Shown: one piece after another, positions 33,350 to 45,900 of the stretch
Layout of the letters: the number at the start of each line of letters is the position of its first letter
How positions within the stretch are numbered: position 1 is the stretch's first letter
Source of the DNA: Agriotes lineatus
Taxonomy: Eukaryota > Arthropoda > Insecta > Coleoptera > Elateridae
DNA length: 64,000 bases
Assembly: GCA_940337035.1 (NCBI GenBank)
Contig: OW679197.1
Location: 39,810,466 to 39,874,465 of the forward strand
Reading direction: 5' to 3'
Made by a program: the position numbers and the translations under genes
Notes under the pieces: model-generated
Database searches by the model: none
The model's input: only the letters and a program-made list of their open reading frames with translations
Told to the model about the DNA's origin: nothing

Positions 33350-35135
33350 ATAAAGGATATATGTGAGCACTTATAAACTTCAATCATTAAATTAAAACTT
33401 TGGTCATACACAAATCATAAACAATTAACTGCACATGGTATATGGAGTTGATAGGAGCAGTTCAATAAAAGTCTTTCGAGAAGTGGAAATAATTTTATTA
33501 TCACCATGATAGGTAAAGTAAAGCTTTATTATTTTCTAAATATTGCACCAAGAAAACCCTAATAAGTTTCTATGATAAATATAATAACTTCAATACATTC
33601 AGAGTAATAATTAACTGTTCTGATCACGAACTTTGTGAGCATACTATATCCCTATTTCTTAAGGTAATTAAATTATTTACATATTTTCAGTTAAGACTAA
33701 ATATAATTTGTCAGCCTAACAGAAGTGCTCAAAGATCGACTTACACGATGAGTAAACTTAGTGTATAAAAATATTGAATTATGTAATTATAGAATCTATA
33801 CATTGGCGCATTGACAACATAAGCGTAGAAAAACTCGAAAGATCATATTACTATTAATGATAAAAATGTTTTTAAGTTGCCGTTGTTAAACGCACTACAC
33901 TATAAATCAAGCTTCAATTCGTGTCTCATACACTTAGGAAATCACTACTAATTCACAAATCAAACCTAGAAAAACAAGTAGAGGCAACTACGGTATATGA
34001 TTGCAATGCAAAGTTTATACGTAGGGCACTTTCAGAAATATTTTGTCGAATACTTACAAAACCTACTTAATATCGATAAAACATATTTTAAAATTGCGAA
34101 ACTTTTCCTTATTGGCTAAAAATATTTGAATTTTTTACGTTTACATGAGTTTTATCGAAGTTGTATGATTCAAATTCAAGGTCTAAAAGGATCCAAGTAA
34201 TAAGAATACCAAATTTCGCAATTTTAAAACATATCGAGCTACAGTGTAATAAGAAACGCTATAAAATATTGCCTGTTATTAGAATACATATTTAAACTTC
34301 GAAATATAATAAGTTCAAAATTCAAAGCTCAATATTTTAAACCCGCCTGTAATATTAATATGCAAACACCTGAATCTCAAATACAGAAATCCTTGGTCCA
34401 ATTTCGGCTGCTGTTTTCTATAATTTAATGTATTTACAATAACTATTTCAATAGGCAAAAAAGCAAATTCGTGGTTTGAACCCAAGATCAGTGCGGTCAC
34501 ACGAAAATTAGAGCTCGAATTTATTTAATCACAAAATTAACACTACACTAACTTATCAATTTATTACAAATGCATCACTTCTAAATACTTTCACACTTCG
34601 GATTAACAATAAAAAGCTGAAGGAATGTACTTCATCCTGAGATAAATCTGATAGTATATAAAACATTCTAGGAGGGGAGTAGCGACCGAAGTATTTGTAA
34701 TGAAATCAATGTAATCTCAGTGTTACTGTAAAGTTCATATGGAGGAGCATTTTGGTCCATGAATTGCGTTCTGTGTCATAATTCGGCTGAAGTGGATGAA
34801 GAAAGTGTGAATCACAGACAAGAGGCACTCGTATTTAACAAAAAGGAGAATTTCTCTTATTTATACCTTACAGCATGTGAGGATATACAAGTCGTAATTA
34901 GAACTTTCGTTGTATTTCAGTATCTTATGCTTGTATGTATTTATTTGGTTTTAATACTCTGTTAAATACATCTTTTGTCGTGTTACACCAAAAAGTAGAT
35001 AGGCTTTAAGTTTACCTAGGTGTATAAAGAATATTACTTGATGAAATTTAAAGTAATTTCTCTCAATAAAAGTAACGTTTTTATAATTATTAACACCTCT
35101 AAGGTTATAGATAATTTACGATTTTTTATGTGATT
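33350..35135. other. Gene-free AT-rich stretch
   Basis: No gene or repeat recognised. Open frames at 34500-34315 and 34759-34965 show no motif. Confidence 0.5.
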
Positions 35136-35139
35136 TCTC

Positions 35140-35286
35140 TTATAATAGTATATTATTATATGAGCTTCATAAGAGGACCCATTGTAGCACGCTTGGGTTT
35201 GGGGCACGACGAGCGCAGCGAGCAGTGCTCCAATATAACAAGTGCTACAGTGCCTCTTATTAAACGAGTATACTATAATATTTTAT
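35140..35286. repeat. Short foldback element
   Basis: AT-rich outer arms (TATAATAGTATATTATTAT and its imperfect complement) then GTAGCAC...GTGCTAC, CATAAGAGG...CCTCTTAT pairing, with a centre GAGCGCAGCGAGCAG. No coding content. Confidence 0.7.
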
Positions 35287-35289
35287 CTA

Positions 35290-37440
35290 ATTTGAATTGC
35301 TGATTTATTAAAATTCTAAATTTTGGATATTAAAAATATTGCATTGCTATCTAGGAATTTTTGATTGCAATGATGGTAACATTGTCAAGTGACATTTAAC
35401 AGTCGCCATCTATTGGACAAAATATCAATTTCGCTGCTCTGACATTTGAATTAGTTTAAATTTGGTGCAAGCTTTTTGGTTCGTGTGCTGTTCAAATAGT
35501 GCTTTACCTAGAACAGTAACTGTGTTTATTTAATTTGTTAAAAAGTACCTTCAGTTAAAGTTATATTAGATTAGAATAAATTTAATAAATACAGTTCAGA
35601 GATTGTGGTTATGTATTCGACATCTGACATTTGTCGTGATATGAGCATGTGAAAGCAAGTGTCACCAATTTTATAAAACAAATAGTTACCAAAAACAGTG
35701 TTATACTGGACTCCACTGTAGCACTGTTTTCGGTGTTATAATAAACATATTGTGACATCAAAGTAGATAAAATAACTTGAGTCATTATAACATATGACTG
35801 TATTCTCTCAATATAAAAATGTGAAATTTAGGATTTTTTAATAAGGAAGTAAAGCAAATTACTGGTGCTTCTGCAAAGATTTTTCCCTCTCGGTTTTACT
35901 ACAAGTGACAATTTTTTTATAAAGGATGTCCGCAGTTCTATGTTTTGCAGGCTATGTTAACATCTTCTTTGAGTATAATTTGATTAGTATATGAAAAATT
36001 CTGAATCATGGTTAATTTTATACATTTAACCAAATTATAAAATTTAAAAATCTTGAGAAAATTCCTTATTTGAAAAAATAGAGGATAGTAATAGGAAGTA
36101 AGGACTAAGGTAGTGTCACTATACCTACAGTTTATATACCTATGTTCTTTTGTGAAGTATAATGTAATTTTTTATGGAATTATTAGTTAGCTGTGAATGC
36201 ATTAAATTGGAGTATATTGCTTGTTCATGAATTACTTTTCGACAAAATGATTTCTAAACAGAAAAGCAATAATTCAAATAATTTCATTAGGATAAGCTGA
36301 CGAACAATGACACTACAGTCAACAATCCCTTCCATTTAAACAATTAAGTTTTACATTACCATGACATTACTTTAACCCTTGATTTCTACTAACTGAAAAA
36401 TGCATATAACTGTTTTTTCAAATAATTAAAATTTACCTATCTCAAAGATTTCAAAATGTCCAAAGTTTAGCTAACAATAAAAAATTAAACATTTCAAATG
36501 TGATACCCGAACTGTACTCGAAAAAAGAGATGGATACATGCCCACCAGCTTTATGTAACCATACTAGTTAAGAAGCTAGCTTGAAAAACATGAATAATAA
36601 ACACACTCTATGAGAAACTCACATTTTTTATTCTGATTCCAATTGATGCAAACATTTCCAATGCTATTTGAAAGTAGTTGAAAAAATGCTTATTCATTGA
36701 CAATTTCCTGTCTGTAGATAGTAAACCAAGGGAAAAACATCTAAGACAGTTCTGGCAAAAGACTGTTAATTGTTGCAACTTGCTGTATGATTCACAACAT
36801 TTTCTAGAAGCTTCTTTAATTAATTTTTTTAGTAGCATCCTCCTCTTTGTTATACAGTTATTTTGAGGAACGGTTTTTAGGATTTCTACGAAATATAAAA
36901 TTGTTAACAAACTTCCTACTTTTTTATTTAGTAGTAAGTTTGCTGTTAACCACTCTTCAAAATAATATAGCGGCCGTTAGTGGCCAGTAGAGAGTTGCCA
37001 TTAACAAAATAATTTAACAGTCATAACATGTTAAATGTTTAGATTTTTCTTGGAAAAGTTTACGGTTCACATAGTAAGGTTATAAAAACTAATATCAATT
37101 GTATGTCAGAATCTGCATTACTGTTTTTACAGTTCCCATAGTCTTCCGAGGTGACCGTTTCCGGGCTTACTTTGTGTAAATTGAGAAAATTGGTAATTTT
37201 TCAACCGATGTCAAATATGAGCAAAATATTTAAAAATCGTGATGAGCTTCATTAAAAAAATCATAAATGTCACTTGTGGTGCAATTAGAAGCAGACAAAT
37301 TTTGATAAAAGCATCAGAAAGTGTTTTTATTTTATAAAAAAATCCAAAAAAAAAGGGAAAAATCGTGATTGTATGTCTTATCCCTTGACCACTCACTATT
37401 TTCTCAAAATTGATAAAATCATGTTAAAATATGATTACCT
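35290..37440. other. Gene-free AT-rich stretch with one hairpin
   Basis: The only structure noted is an imperfect hairpin at 36903-36950 (GTTAACAAACTTCCTACT with AGTAGTAAGTTTGCTGTTAAC), possibly a MITE relic. The 100-residue minus frame at 36910-36608 has no recognisable domain. Confidence 0.45.
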
Positions 37441-37449
37441 ATTCCTGTT

Positions 37450-37635
37450 CAGGGTGCAAAACAATCACGATTTAATGAATACATTTTGTATTATGTAGTC
37501 ACTTGGTATTAATAACTAGTTATTCTTCATTAAGAAAAAATATTTAAACAAGCTGAAATTTTTGATTTCAATCACATGATTAAAATAAAAAAATCGATTG
37601 GCTCAAATCAAGTTGATTTAAATCTTTGCACCCTG
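37450..37635. mobile_element. 186-bp hAT-type MITE with perfect 8-bp target duplication
   Basis: Ends CAGGGTGCAAA and TTTGCACCCTG, flanked on both sides by TTCCTGTT (37442-37449 and 37636-37643). The 8-bp duplication and CAGGG start fit the hAT superfamily. No coding content. Confidence 0.93.
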
Positions 37636-37962
37636 TTCCTGTTACAGGACAATCAAAATATAAAAACTTGTAGAAAATGATTACCACATTAATAATTAAT
37701 ATTACATGCAATGGTTCGCTTCATCTTATTTAATTCAACAAGACAATTTTTAAAAACCCATACTGTAAGGTACAATCCATTATTCGTTGCTATAGAAGTT
37801 AAAAACCAATTCCACAATCAAGTGCATTAGAGCAAACATGCTTAGGCTCGAATACAATGTAGAAAATACGGTAAACACGTATAGAAGGAATTTTGGACCC
37901 TACTTCCAATAACAAACTTTTGCTTTGGGTCTCCTATACCTCGCTGTCAGTTATTCTGGGGG

Positions 37963-37971
37963 TATATAAAG
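37963..37971 (+). promoter_or_regulatory. TATA-like sequence TATATAAAG
   Basis: A good TATA box match preceded by GGGGG, but no transcript or coding exon can be attached. 37640-39600 otherwise holds nothing recognised. Confidence 0.2.
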
Positions 37972-39615
37972 ACTCGTGTTTAAACATTCGTGACATTTTA
38001 TACAAAACTCGGTTCGAGTTAGGAAAGTGCCCATAAAGAGTCTGTACTGCAGGCAATCACAATTTCCTGTAAGCGTTTGTCACGAGCTACATAATATCAA
38101 TGTAATGTCATTGTGAGGTATCCTTTGCACAAGTACAGAGACTTTATGACTTCCATGAAAGCTATAATTATCTATGTAGGCACTATAGCTATATATACTA
38201 GAGTAGAAATATACTAAATACTAAAAAATATTTTACAGTAAGTACAATGTGCCCCGAAATACCATGCCTTGTTTATTTTCATATTGACTTTGTACAGTGT
38301 AACTCACCATGTTGTATAATAATAATAAGATATTTATAATAATGGTTAAAATATGTACAGAGCGGACCAAATGTTGTGCAAGTATTAAACGTTATTTATC
38401 GATTATTATTATTCAAAATGCACAATTTGTAGGGGAAGGCATCTGATGAATTTTGTGATAATTTCGTCAAGTTCTGAATGAACTTTTCAATTGGTCCTTA
38501 ATAAGTTTTTAAAACCGTACCTATATGAAGTAAGTTGCAACTTGCTTTTTAGAAAACGTTAATAATTGTCCCAATAAAATAGTATAAGATAAGTCTAGAA
38601 AAGTTGAATGAAAGTCTACAGAAATATTAAAGAATGAAGTTTGGTTATATAACCAATTCTCAAGCCATAGAGTACACAATACAGTGAATATTTTTATACT
38701 ATATATGAAAGCAATCTAAACGGTTCAAAATGGAATTGGTACCTACTTAACTCTATTTTTGAATTTTACCCTTTTACCAAATTTGAAGTTTTGATATTTG
38801 AAACATAGCTACATATGTTACAATTGTATAGTTTAAGTGAAACTAAATTATTACAAACAGAAATAAAAGTAAATGAACTTGTGATCACAGTTTTCATTCT
38901 ACTACCTGTTTCTTTATTTTGATGTTTTAAAGCAAATATACCTAACCTCAGTATTTTTGGGATTAACTGATACAATTCCATAGTTACACGTGTAATATAA
39001 AGGCAAATTTCTACCTAGTAAAAGTAATAGAAGATATAGAAATCTAACAGTTTTTACAATGACAACAATGTGTTAAAACACAGTACGTACATACCTAATA
39101 AATAAAGAAAAAGAAATTGAATTAAGATTAGAAATTGATATTTATAATGAAAGGAATGCAATCTCTAGAGAAATGGTCCACCTTGTACATGTAATAATTT
39201 TGCACTATAGCAGATATGTTATTAAGATATATTTGAAACGTTATCACCTCGCATATTCTGTGTTTGATAGATTTATAAAAACTCGATAAGGAACAGAATA
39301 CGCATGCTATAGGTACAATTAATAGATCTAGCAAAATGCTTACATCAATAAGCTTACCTGCAAGCCCCTTTTAAAAAATGTTTACGAAATCTGATGAGTT
39401 CAATTGTAAAAACTATCTCACAAAATGATCTAATTGAGATCAACACACAGCTTTACAAGTGGTACTATAAAATTCACAAAAAAGCAAACTGCAGTTTGCT
39501 CATAAAGCGGGTCAACATGTCACAGGGATTTGCAAATACATCACATAATGAAACCTCATTCGATGGGATTCCCCGCTTAATATTCTAAAAAGGGATATGT
39601 CGAATAATAAATTGT

Positions 39616-39621
39616 TTTATT
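39616..39621 (-). terminator. Candidate polyadenylation signal of the KCNQ gene
   Basis: TTTATT on the plus strand is AATAAA on the minus strand, 185 bases after the KCNQ stop codon. It would give a short 3' UTR. Not proven; longer 3' UTRs are possible. Confidence 0.45.
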
Positions 39622-39805
39622 GCTGCGTTCTCCTTTCACGCCACCTAGCGTGCACACGGCGATGTGGTCTTGGGAATAATATGAGGTACTTACTGAGTCC
39701 TAAGTTTGTTATTTAGAATATACAACGATGTACATTTTCGAAGTTAAACGAGCGATTAAAACCTTACGAACCGTTTGTACGCGATTTCTTCGGAATGCTC
39801 CACTT

Positions 39806-39907
39806 TCAGACATCGTCTTCGGCTGTACGCGGAACGATTTGCTGCTTTTGCGCCAGAGCATTTAACACGTAGGTGAGGGCGTCCAGCTTCTTGTCCATCT
39901 GGCCCAG
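39806..39907 (-). CDS. KCNQ: KCNQ terminal exon (helix D and stop)
   Basis: Encodes LGQMDKKLDALTYVLNALAQ, then KQQIVPRTAEDDV and stop TGA at 39808-39806. The acceptor CTGTTACAG precedes the CTG codon. It joins in phase 0 to RLYRVEQQ of the previous exon, completing the heptad-like coiled coil that drives subunit assembly. The intron before it is 14.4 kb. Confidence 0.93.
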   Translation of the reverse strand: MGQMDKKLDALTYVLNALAQKQQIVPRTAEDDV

Positions 39908-42900
39908 CTGTAACAGGTTAAGTGTAATTAATATTCTAAAATTTACGCTAATTGCCGATGTGGACAAGCGGATTTCTCTTGAGCAAATTGGTTGAGTCAC
40001 TGCATAAAACTAAAATACACAGAAAGCAATAAGATGGATTTGTAGCGTACCTTATGCAAAGCCGGGTTTATACATTGATTACGTGGGTTCAAGCTGGCAA
40101 AGAAGGTAATTTCACAAGCGGTAGACCGCTAGAATTTATTTCTTGATTTTCTCATTCAAAAACCTAATTATGAAGTTCAATTTCAAATATTCAAGAGAAT
40201 TATATGGTCCAGTCATAGGGGCAAAAAACGTGTTTTAGGAACTACAAATTCAGGCGTCTGTTGGAAAAATGGTGGTCAAAATCGGTTTTTTGGGAATTTC
40301 TACATTCCCGTCAGTCACCAAACCAAAATTTTCAACAACTTTTGTTTCAAACGTTCTTCTCTAAGTTGAATAGACTCTGAGCTAGAGCAGCATAAAGTGA
40401 AAGTCAAAACGACCAATTTGTTTTGTTTTTAATAGATTTTTGGATGATTATTGGTAGAAAATTGTGTTGTTATTGTGACTAATTATTATTTTTCAAGTCA
40501 TTTCCACGCTCTCACAAGATTTGGGGGCTCAGGTAGTCGTGTTGGACCCCCTTTTCTAACGGTCGAATTCTTACAAATCCCCTCCTTTCTATTACTGAGC
40601 ATCTGGCCTTTTTGCACATCGACATTCTAATAGAATCACTAGCGTCTATAAACAGAAATATCATTCCAGCTTAAGCATGCGTATTGCGATTTGTAAGAAT
40701 TCGGCCATTAGGAATGAGGCCCAACACTACTACCTGAGTGGTAGTGTGGAAATGACTAAAAAATAATTACTATTTATAATAAAAACATAATTTTTCCTCA
40801 ATAAACGTCGAGAAATCTTGTGCAGTGCCTAGATCAGAAATGACGTCCTTGATAGAAGTTAAGTATTTTGGTCGTGTGAAGAACGTAGAAGAACCGGATT
40901 TGCCCGCCATTTTTTTAAGAAGTCATCGGGTGCAACGCGCCCTCCCCCATGGAAAAAACTTGAAATTTTCATTATAGACTCTGCGTCCATAGAGTGCGCT
41001 ACTATTATCTCAAAAAAGAACCGTAACATCTCCTTTATTTTTTGTTTTTTCAACTGATTGCTAGAAGTTCATAAAACGCATATAACATTGTCATGGTGAG
41101 CAGCCAATAGCCATATCAGCTGATGCTGAATACATAAATAGACAATATTTTTGACAAAAAGGAAAGCAGTTATCAACTTACAATAAATATTTCAATTAAT
41201 TTAGAGATACGGGAATTTTTAGTACGGTATTATTTAATTGATTGCAGCTAGGCGACGATAGTGGTCGTCGTTTTTATTGCGTTGGTAAGTCCGCATTAGT
41301 TATTGTTTCATTGCCCTTAAACCATTTATTTAGTTTTTCCATAGGGGTGTAGGTAAATGAGTGTGAATTTATTGAAATTAATAATGTAGAAAATTGTATA
41401 GTAGAGAGCCTTTATAACTTAAGAAAAACTTTTTAAATGAAAGGGGGTATTTAGATATAAATATATTTCTATATTTACTGACTGAGAAAGAAGAAACTCG
41501 GTCTACTTCAATTTTCAAAAGCAAGGGAATGTTAGAGCAACGTAAAAATTCTGAATAATGAATCAGGTGGCATTTCATAAAACGAAACGATCTTTTAAAT
41601 AATAGTACTGGTATTTATAAACGACATTCAACTTGTAACTCCACGATTATCGACGGGGGTTTTCAGACTGTTATTTCGTTTTTTAGAGCTGGAAAACATC
41701 TTAGCCAACCACTGTACGGAATGTTCTCAAAAATGCATTGGAAATTCTAATATAAGTGTTAATAAAAATTGTTAAAGTTGTATCCTCACTGTTTAGATCC
41801 CACTCTCTGTGAATTGACCTCAAAATAATCTAATTAGCCTGTATAAAATAGCAGAAAATTGTTGATAGCATAGCACATAGCAAACGCAAAATTTTTGAAT
41901 TAAACGCGGTTGTTCTGTACTTCATTTTTAAAATCTGGAAGACCACGAATTAAACTAACACTAAACATTTTATTATAAAAAAATGTAGAGCAAGTAAAGA
42001 GACTTCTATGTACATTAGCGCAGAAATGTGCTAGCCAATTATTCTACAATCCTTCTAGTAAAATGCGATCACGTTTAAAGTTAAGAAAGCAAGATATGTT
42101 TGTATCTATTATATGTATTCTTGTTTATCAAATTTGATAGCTAAGAACTGATATTACACATAAAAAAAAGATTTTCACTTGGTGCCGCCAAAACTGACAA
42201 AACGCAACGAGTTAGATAAATCGTTAAACAAAGGAAATGTACGAAAAAGTAATTATTATAAAACTCATTACAGGACTAAACGGTAATTACGACACCAAAG
42301 AGGCAGTTGCTCAGTGTTGTAGCGCCGAATATCATCAAACGATGGCTACGTTTATAAGCTTCGGAAACCCACAAAAATTAATCAGCTATGCAACGATTTT
42401 TGCTCCGGCTCACTGCAGTCGAGGAGGGTGGGTTTACTAACGATAAAATTTTAGGTTTATGATAGTGCAGATTGAATGTTCAAGGTGCCACGTAATTTCT
42501 GGTATGTAAAAGGTCAGGGGATGCTTAAATTGTGAAACGGGAGTCCAGTCAGCTTATTCGGACGATGTGATTAGCGGCCCTCTTCAGATCGGGACTTACC
42601 TTTGATACCTTCGTTTTTTAGAATACCTGTGAAGCTTCCTGCAAAAGGAAAGACCCCGAGTAAACAACCGCGAATAGTTAAACAAATCTATTGAATGTTC
42701 GACAATAATATCGATGGCCTCCGTAATTGCCACGTACGCGTCCGAAACTTGAACAATAAAACTAAACATAGAAAAAAATACGTTTTTGAATTATGGTGTA
42801 TGCTGTTTAGACTGAGCACCGTAGTCCAAACCTTCCTTTTACAACTTCATTGTTCAGAGAAATTCTTTTTTGGCTTTCTTTTATAAAAATAGAAAGAATC

Positions 42901-45900
42901 TTCTTTATAAAGGACTGCAGCTGCGAGGAAACAGGTTATTGGGTGTGGGAAGAGCCTTCGCACCTCACCTAAAAAATATAAAATCCCAAAAACTACGCTT
43001 CAAAGATCGATGATAGGTCTGCGTGGCAGGCTTATTACGACTACTTTAGAAAATATAAAAAATAGCTTCTAAAAATATTTAGAACTCGGACGAAACTGGT
43101 CTAACAGTTCAGACATCAACAAAAGCGATCGAAAAATGATATTAAGCAGTTTGGGGCCGTAACGTAAGCTGAAAGCTCACCGATTGGGTTTGCCAACGTT
43201 GTCAGAAATACATTTATACCCTTTTCTTCGTGTTCCCGAGATCCACTTCAAAGACAACAAAAGCAATCAGAGGCTATTTACCTTCAAGCTTTCGACAACT
43301 GAGTTGTCTTAAAGGTTTCTAAAGCTCTTCAAAGCTATATAAAAGCCACCGATCCCAACTATTAAAGCCGCATTTCGATTAAAGGTCTCGACTTTACGAA
43401 GATGAACCACGCCATCCTACTGACTTTTTCAAATTGCAACCGGTGGTTGTTGCCGTGTATGATTCACTTGAAAATCAGTAGAATGCCATCTTTAACTGCT
43501 CGATAAAAACCATGACGATCTGCAATGTCGCCGAAATAGTAATTACTACAAAGCCCTCTGTATTTAGTGCCAGAAACATAGAATGTTGCATTAAAGACTC
43601 ATTGGCGCTCTTTTTGTAATGATTAATTAATTTAGGCTTTTGTAATGAACCCCTGCCGCCTTAACTATAGCTGGTCGGCCCTTAAATGTACACACAGTTA
43701 CGGCAAAGCGTACGATTTACGTTTTTATTGCAGGTCACTAATGCTAACATGCAATAACTCACACGCTAAAATTGAAAGTGGTATAAACAGTCACTTCTGA
43801 CCCTAGAAACCGCAAAAGTTGGTTATTCTAACTCAGGGTTTCTCAAAGTGAGGTACGCGTACCCCTAGGGATGCGTTGGCCAGGTGAACGGGGTACGCAA
43901 CCTGATTTATGTAATGGCGAATGCTAACATGGCATAAGGCTAGAATAATATTACTAAATTTGCTCTTTATTTTTTTTTTTTGTAATCAGCGTGAAAAAGA
44001 AATTAACGTGGAAAATAAGTTTAATAATATTAGGATCTGCAACAGAATATTAAACATATAAAGTTTGGGTATGCATCATTTTATAAATGTATATAAATGG
44101 TATTATTTAACTTCCTTTTTACTTTACTAAATTCATAGTTTTAGTGTGCTAGTTTTCGACTGAGCAATTGTATATTTGACACATTGAGAAGAAGTGTAAA
44201 TGTGAAATAGATTGTAAGTTGTTTTATAAACAACTTTATAGATATATACGATATCCAATTTTATTAATTTCATTTTACTCCTTTATAAATAACTTAATAT
44301 TGTTCACATTGAAAAATGTTTCAGTGTGAAGTAAGATATTTTGGATTCTATTGACGCAAAACATTAGAATTTTTAATAATCGTTTGATTTTTTACGATTT
44401 TAAGTTATGAACATCTTGTAATTTAATACTGACAGTTTTCAAATATCCAATGCTAGGTATTTTATGAAGTAAGTTATTGTTAACATTGCCAAGTAATAGT
44501 AAAATAGTAAAATAGCAAGTAATTTTTTTAATTCGATTAAGATTTTAACAATTTCAAATTACATTTCGGCAGTTTGAAAATGTCAGTTGATGTTTTTGAC
44601 ACAGAAGAAATGTTTCGGTGTGAAATAAGTAATTTATAAATCTATTAATACAGACAAATTTAGAATTTAGAAAGTTGAAGGTCTTGTAAATTAAATCTAA
44701 CAATGTAAAATATTTACTAATTTACTTTCTACCAATTTATTAAGCCTTAAACGTTTTCGTTTTTCCACAGATTACAAATGTCTGTTAAAAACACGCACAT
44801 TGAATATCTATATAATTTAAATCCCAGATTGAATTACTTTCAAATTTTGTAAGCCTGGAACATTTTACAAATTTCATTTTGACAGAATGCAAACGTCTGT
44901 CAATATTTTGCATATTTGAAATATTTTTCAACGTGAAATAAGTGATTTTCCATTCCACCAATCCGGCAAATTTCATATTTAGGTAACCTTGTGACTCCTT
45001 TCAATTTTATTAAATTGGAAACATCCCACAGAGTTTTGACAGCTTTGCAGTGTGTAATAGTTATATTCACTTTCAAAAAATACTTAAGTGTGATGTAAGT
45101 TATGTTTAACCTAACTGACATAAAACGATTTACTTGATAACATTTCACAAATTTTATTTTCATGTATTTCGAATGTCTCTTAATATTTTGCCATGAAATT
45201 TTTTTTTAATGTGAAATAATTGAGTTTTTGTTCCATTCACAAAACGAATACAAAATGTACGTAATCCCGTAACTTGTTTTGATTTTATTAAGTCGTGTAC
45301 ATCTCAGCGAATTATGTACTTTTGTTGAAATTTAACACTCTACTCACTTCCACGATATCATGTTATGTAAGGGGTTAGGGGTACAATTACTCTACTAAAT
45401 ACCGTAAAGGAGTACTCGAGGGAAAAGGCGTAAGAACCCCTGTCCTAACTGAATTATTATACCCCATGGGTGGGCTAGAGTGCGAAAATTAAGTGCTAAC
45501 AATTTTTGTGATACAAACCTCCATGTTGCAACATCTCTTACCTGGGAGAAATTGAATCGTATCGCCAAATTAGTTATGTTCGTCGATTTATATTGAAACC
45601 ACTGGTTTGTGAGATATTGCTTAATACGCCTGCAATGATTAACAGTCAATAGGCCATACATTTGTTTTTTTTTCTGAAGAAATTTCATTGAGTTCTAATA
45701 TTTGTTAGGTATAGTTTGAGTGTAGATGCTTTTAAATATCACAAGGATTTTTTAAATTGTTTAGAATTATTTAAATTATTCGACATTTGAATATTTTTAT
45801 AGGGTGACACATTTACAATACCTGAAAAATTGGATCTTCTTACGCTTATTCATTACAGTGTCGAGGAGTGTCGTACAACACCAAATCTCGAGAATTGCCA

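Noticed and set aside
42237..42440. 67-residue plus frame in the last KCNQ intron as an alternative exon
   Set aside because: No channel-like sequence and no phase or splice site match to the KCNQ exons.
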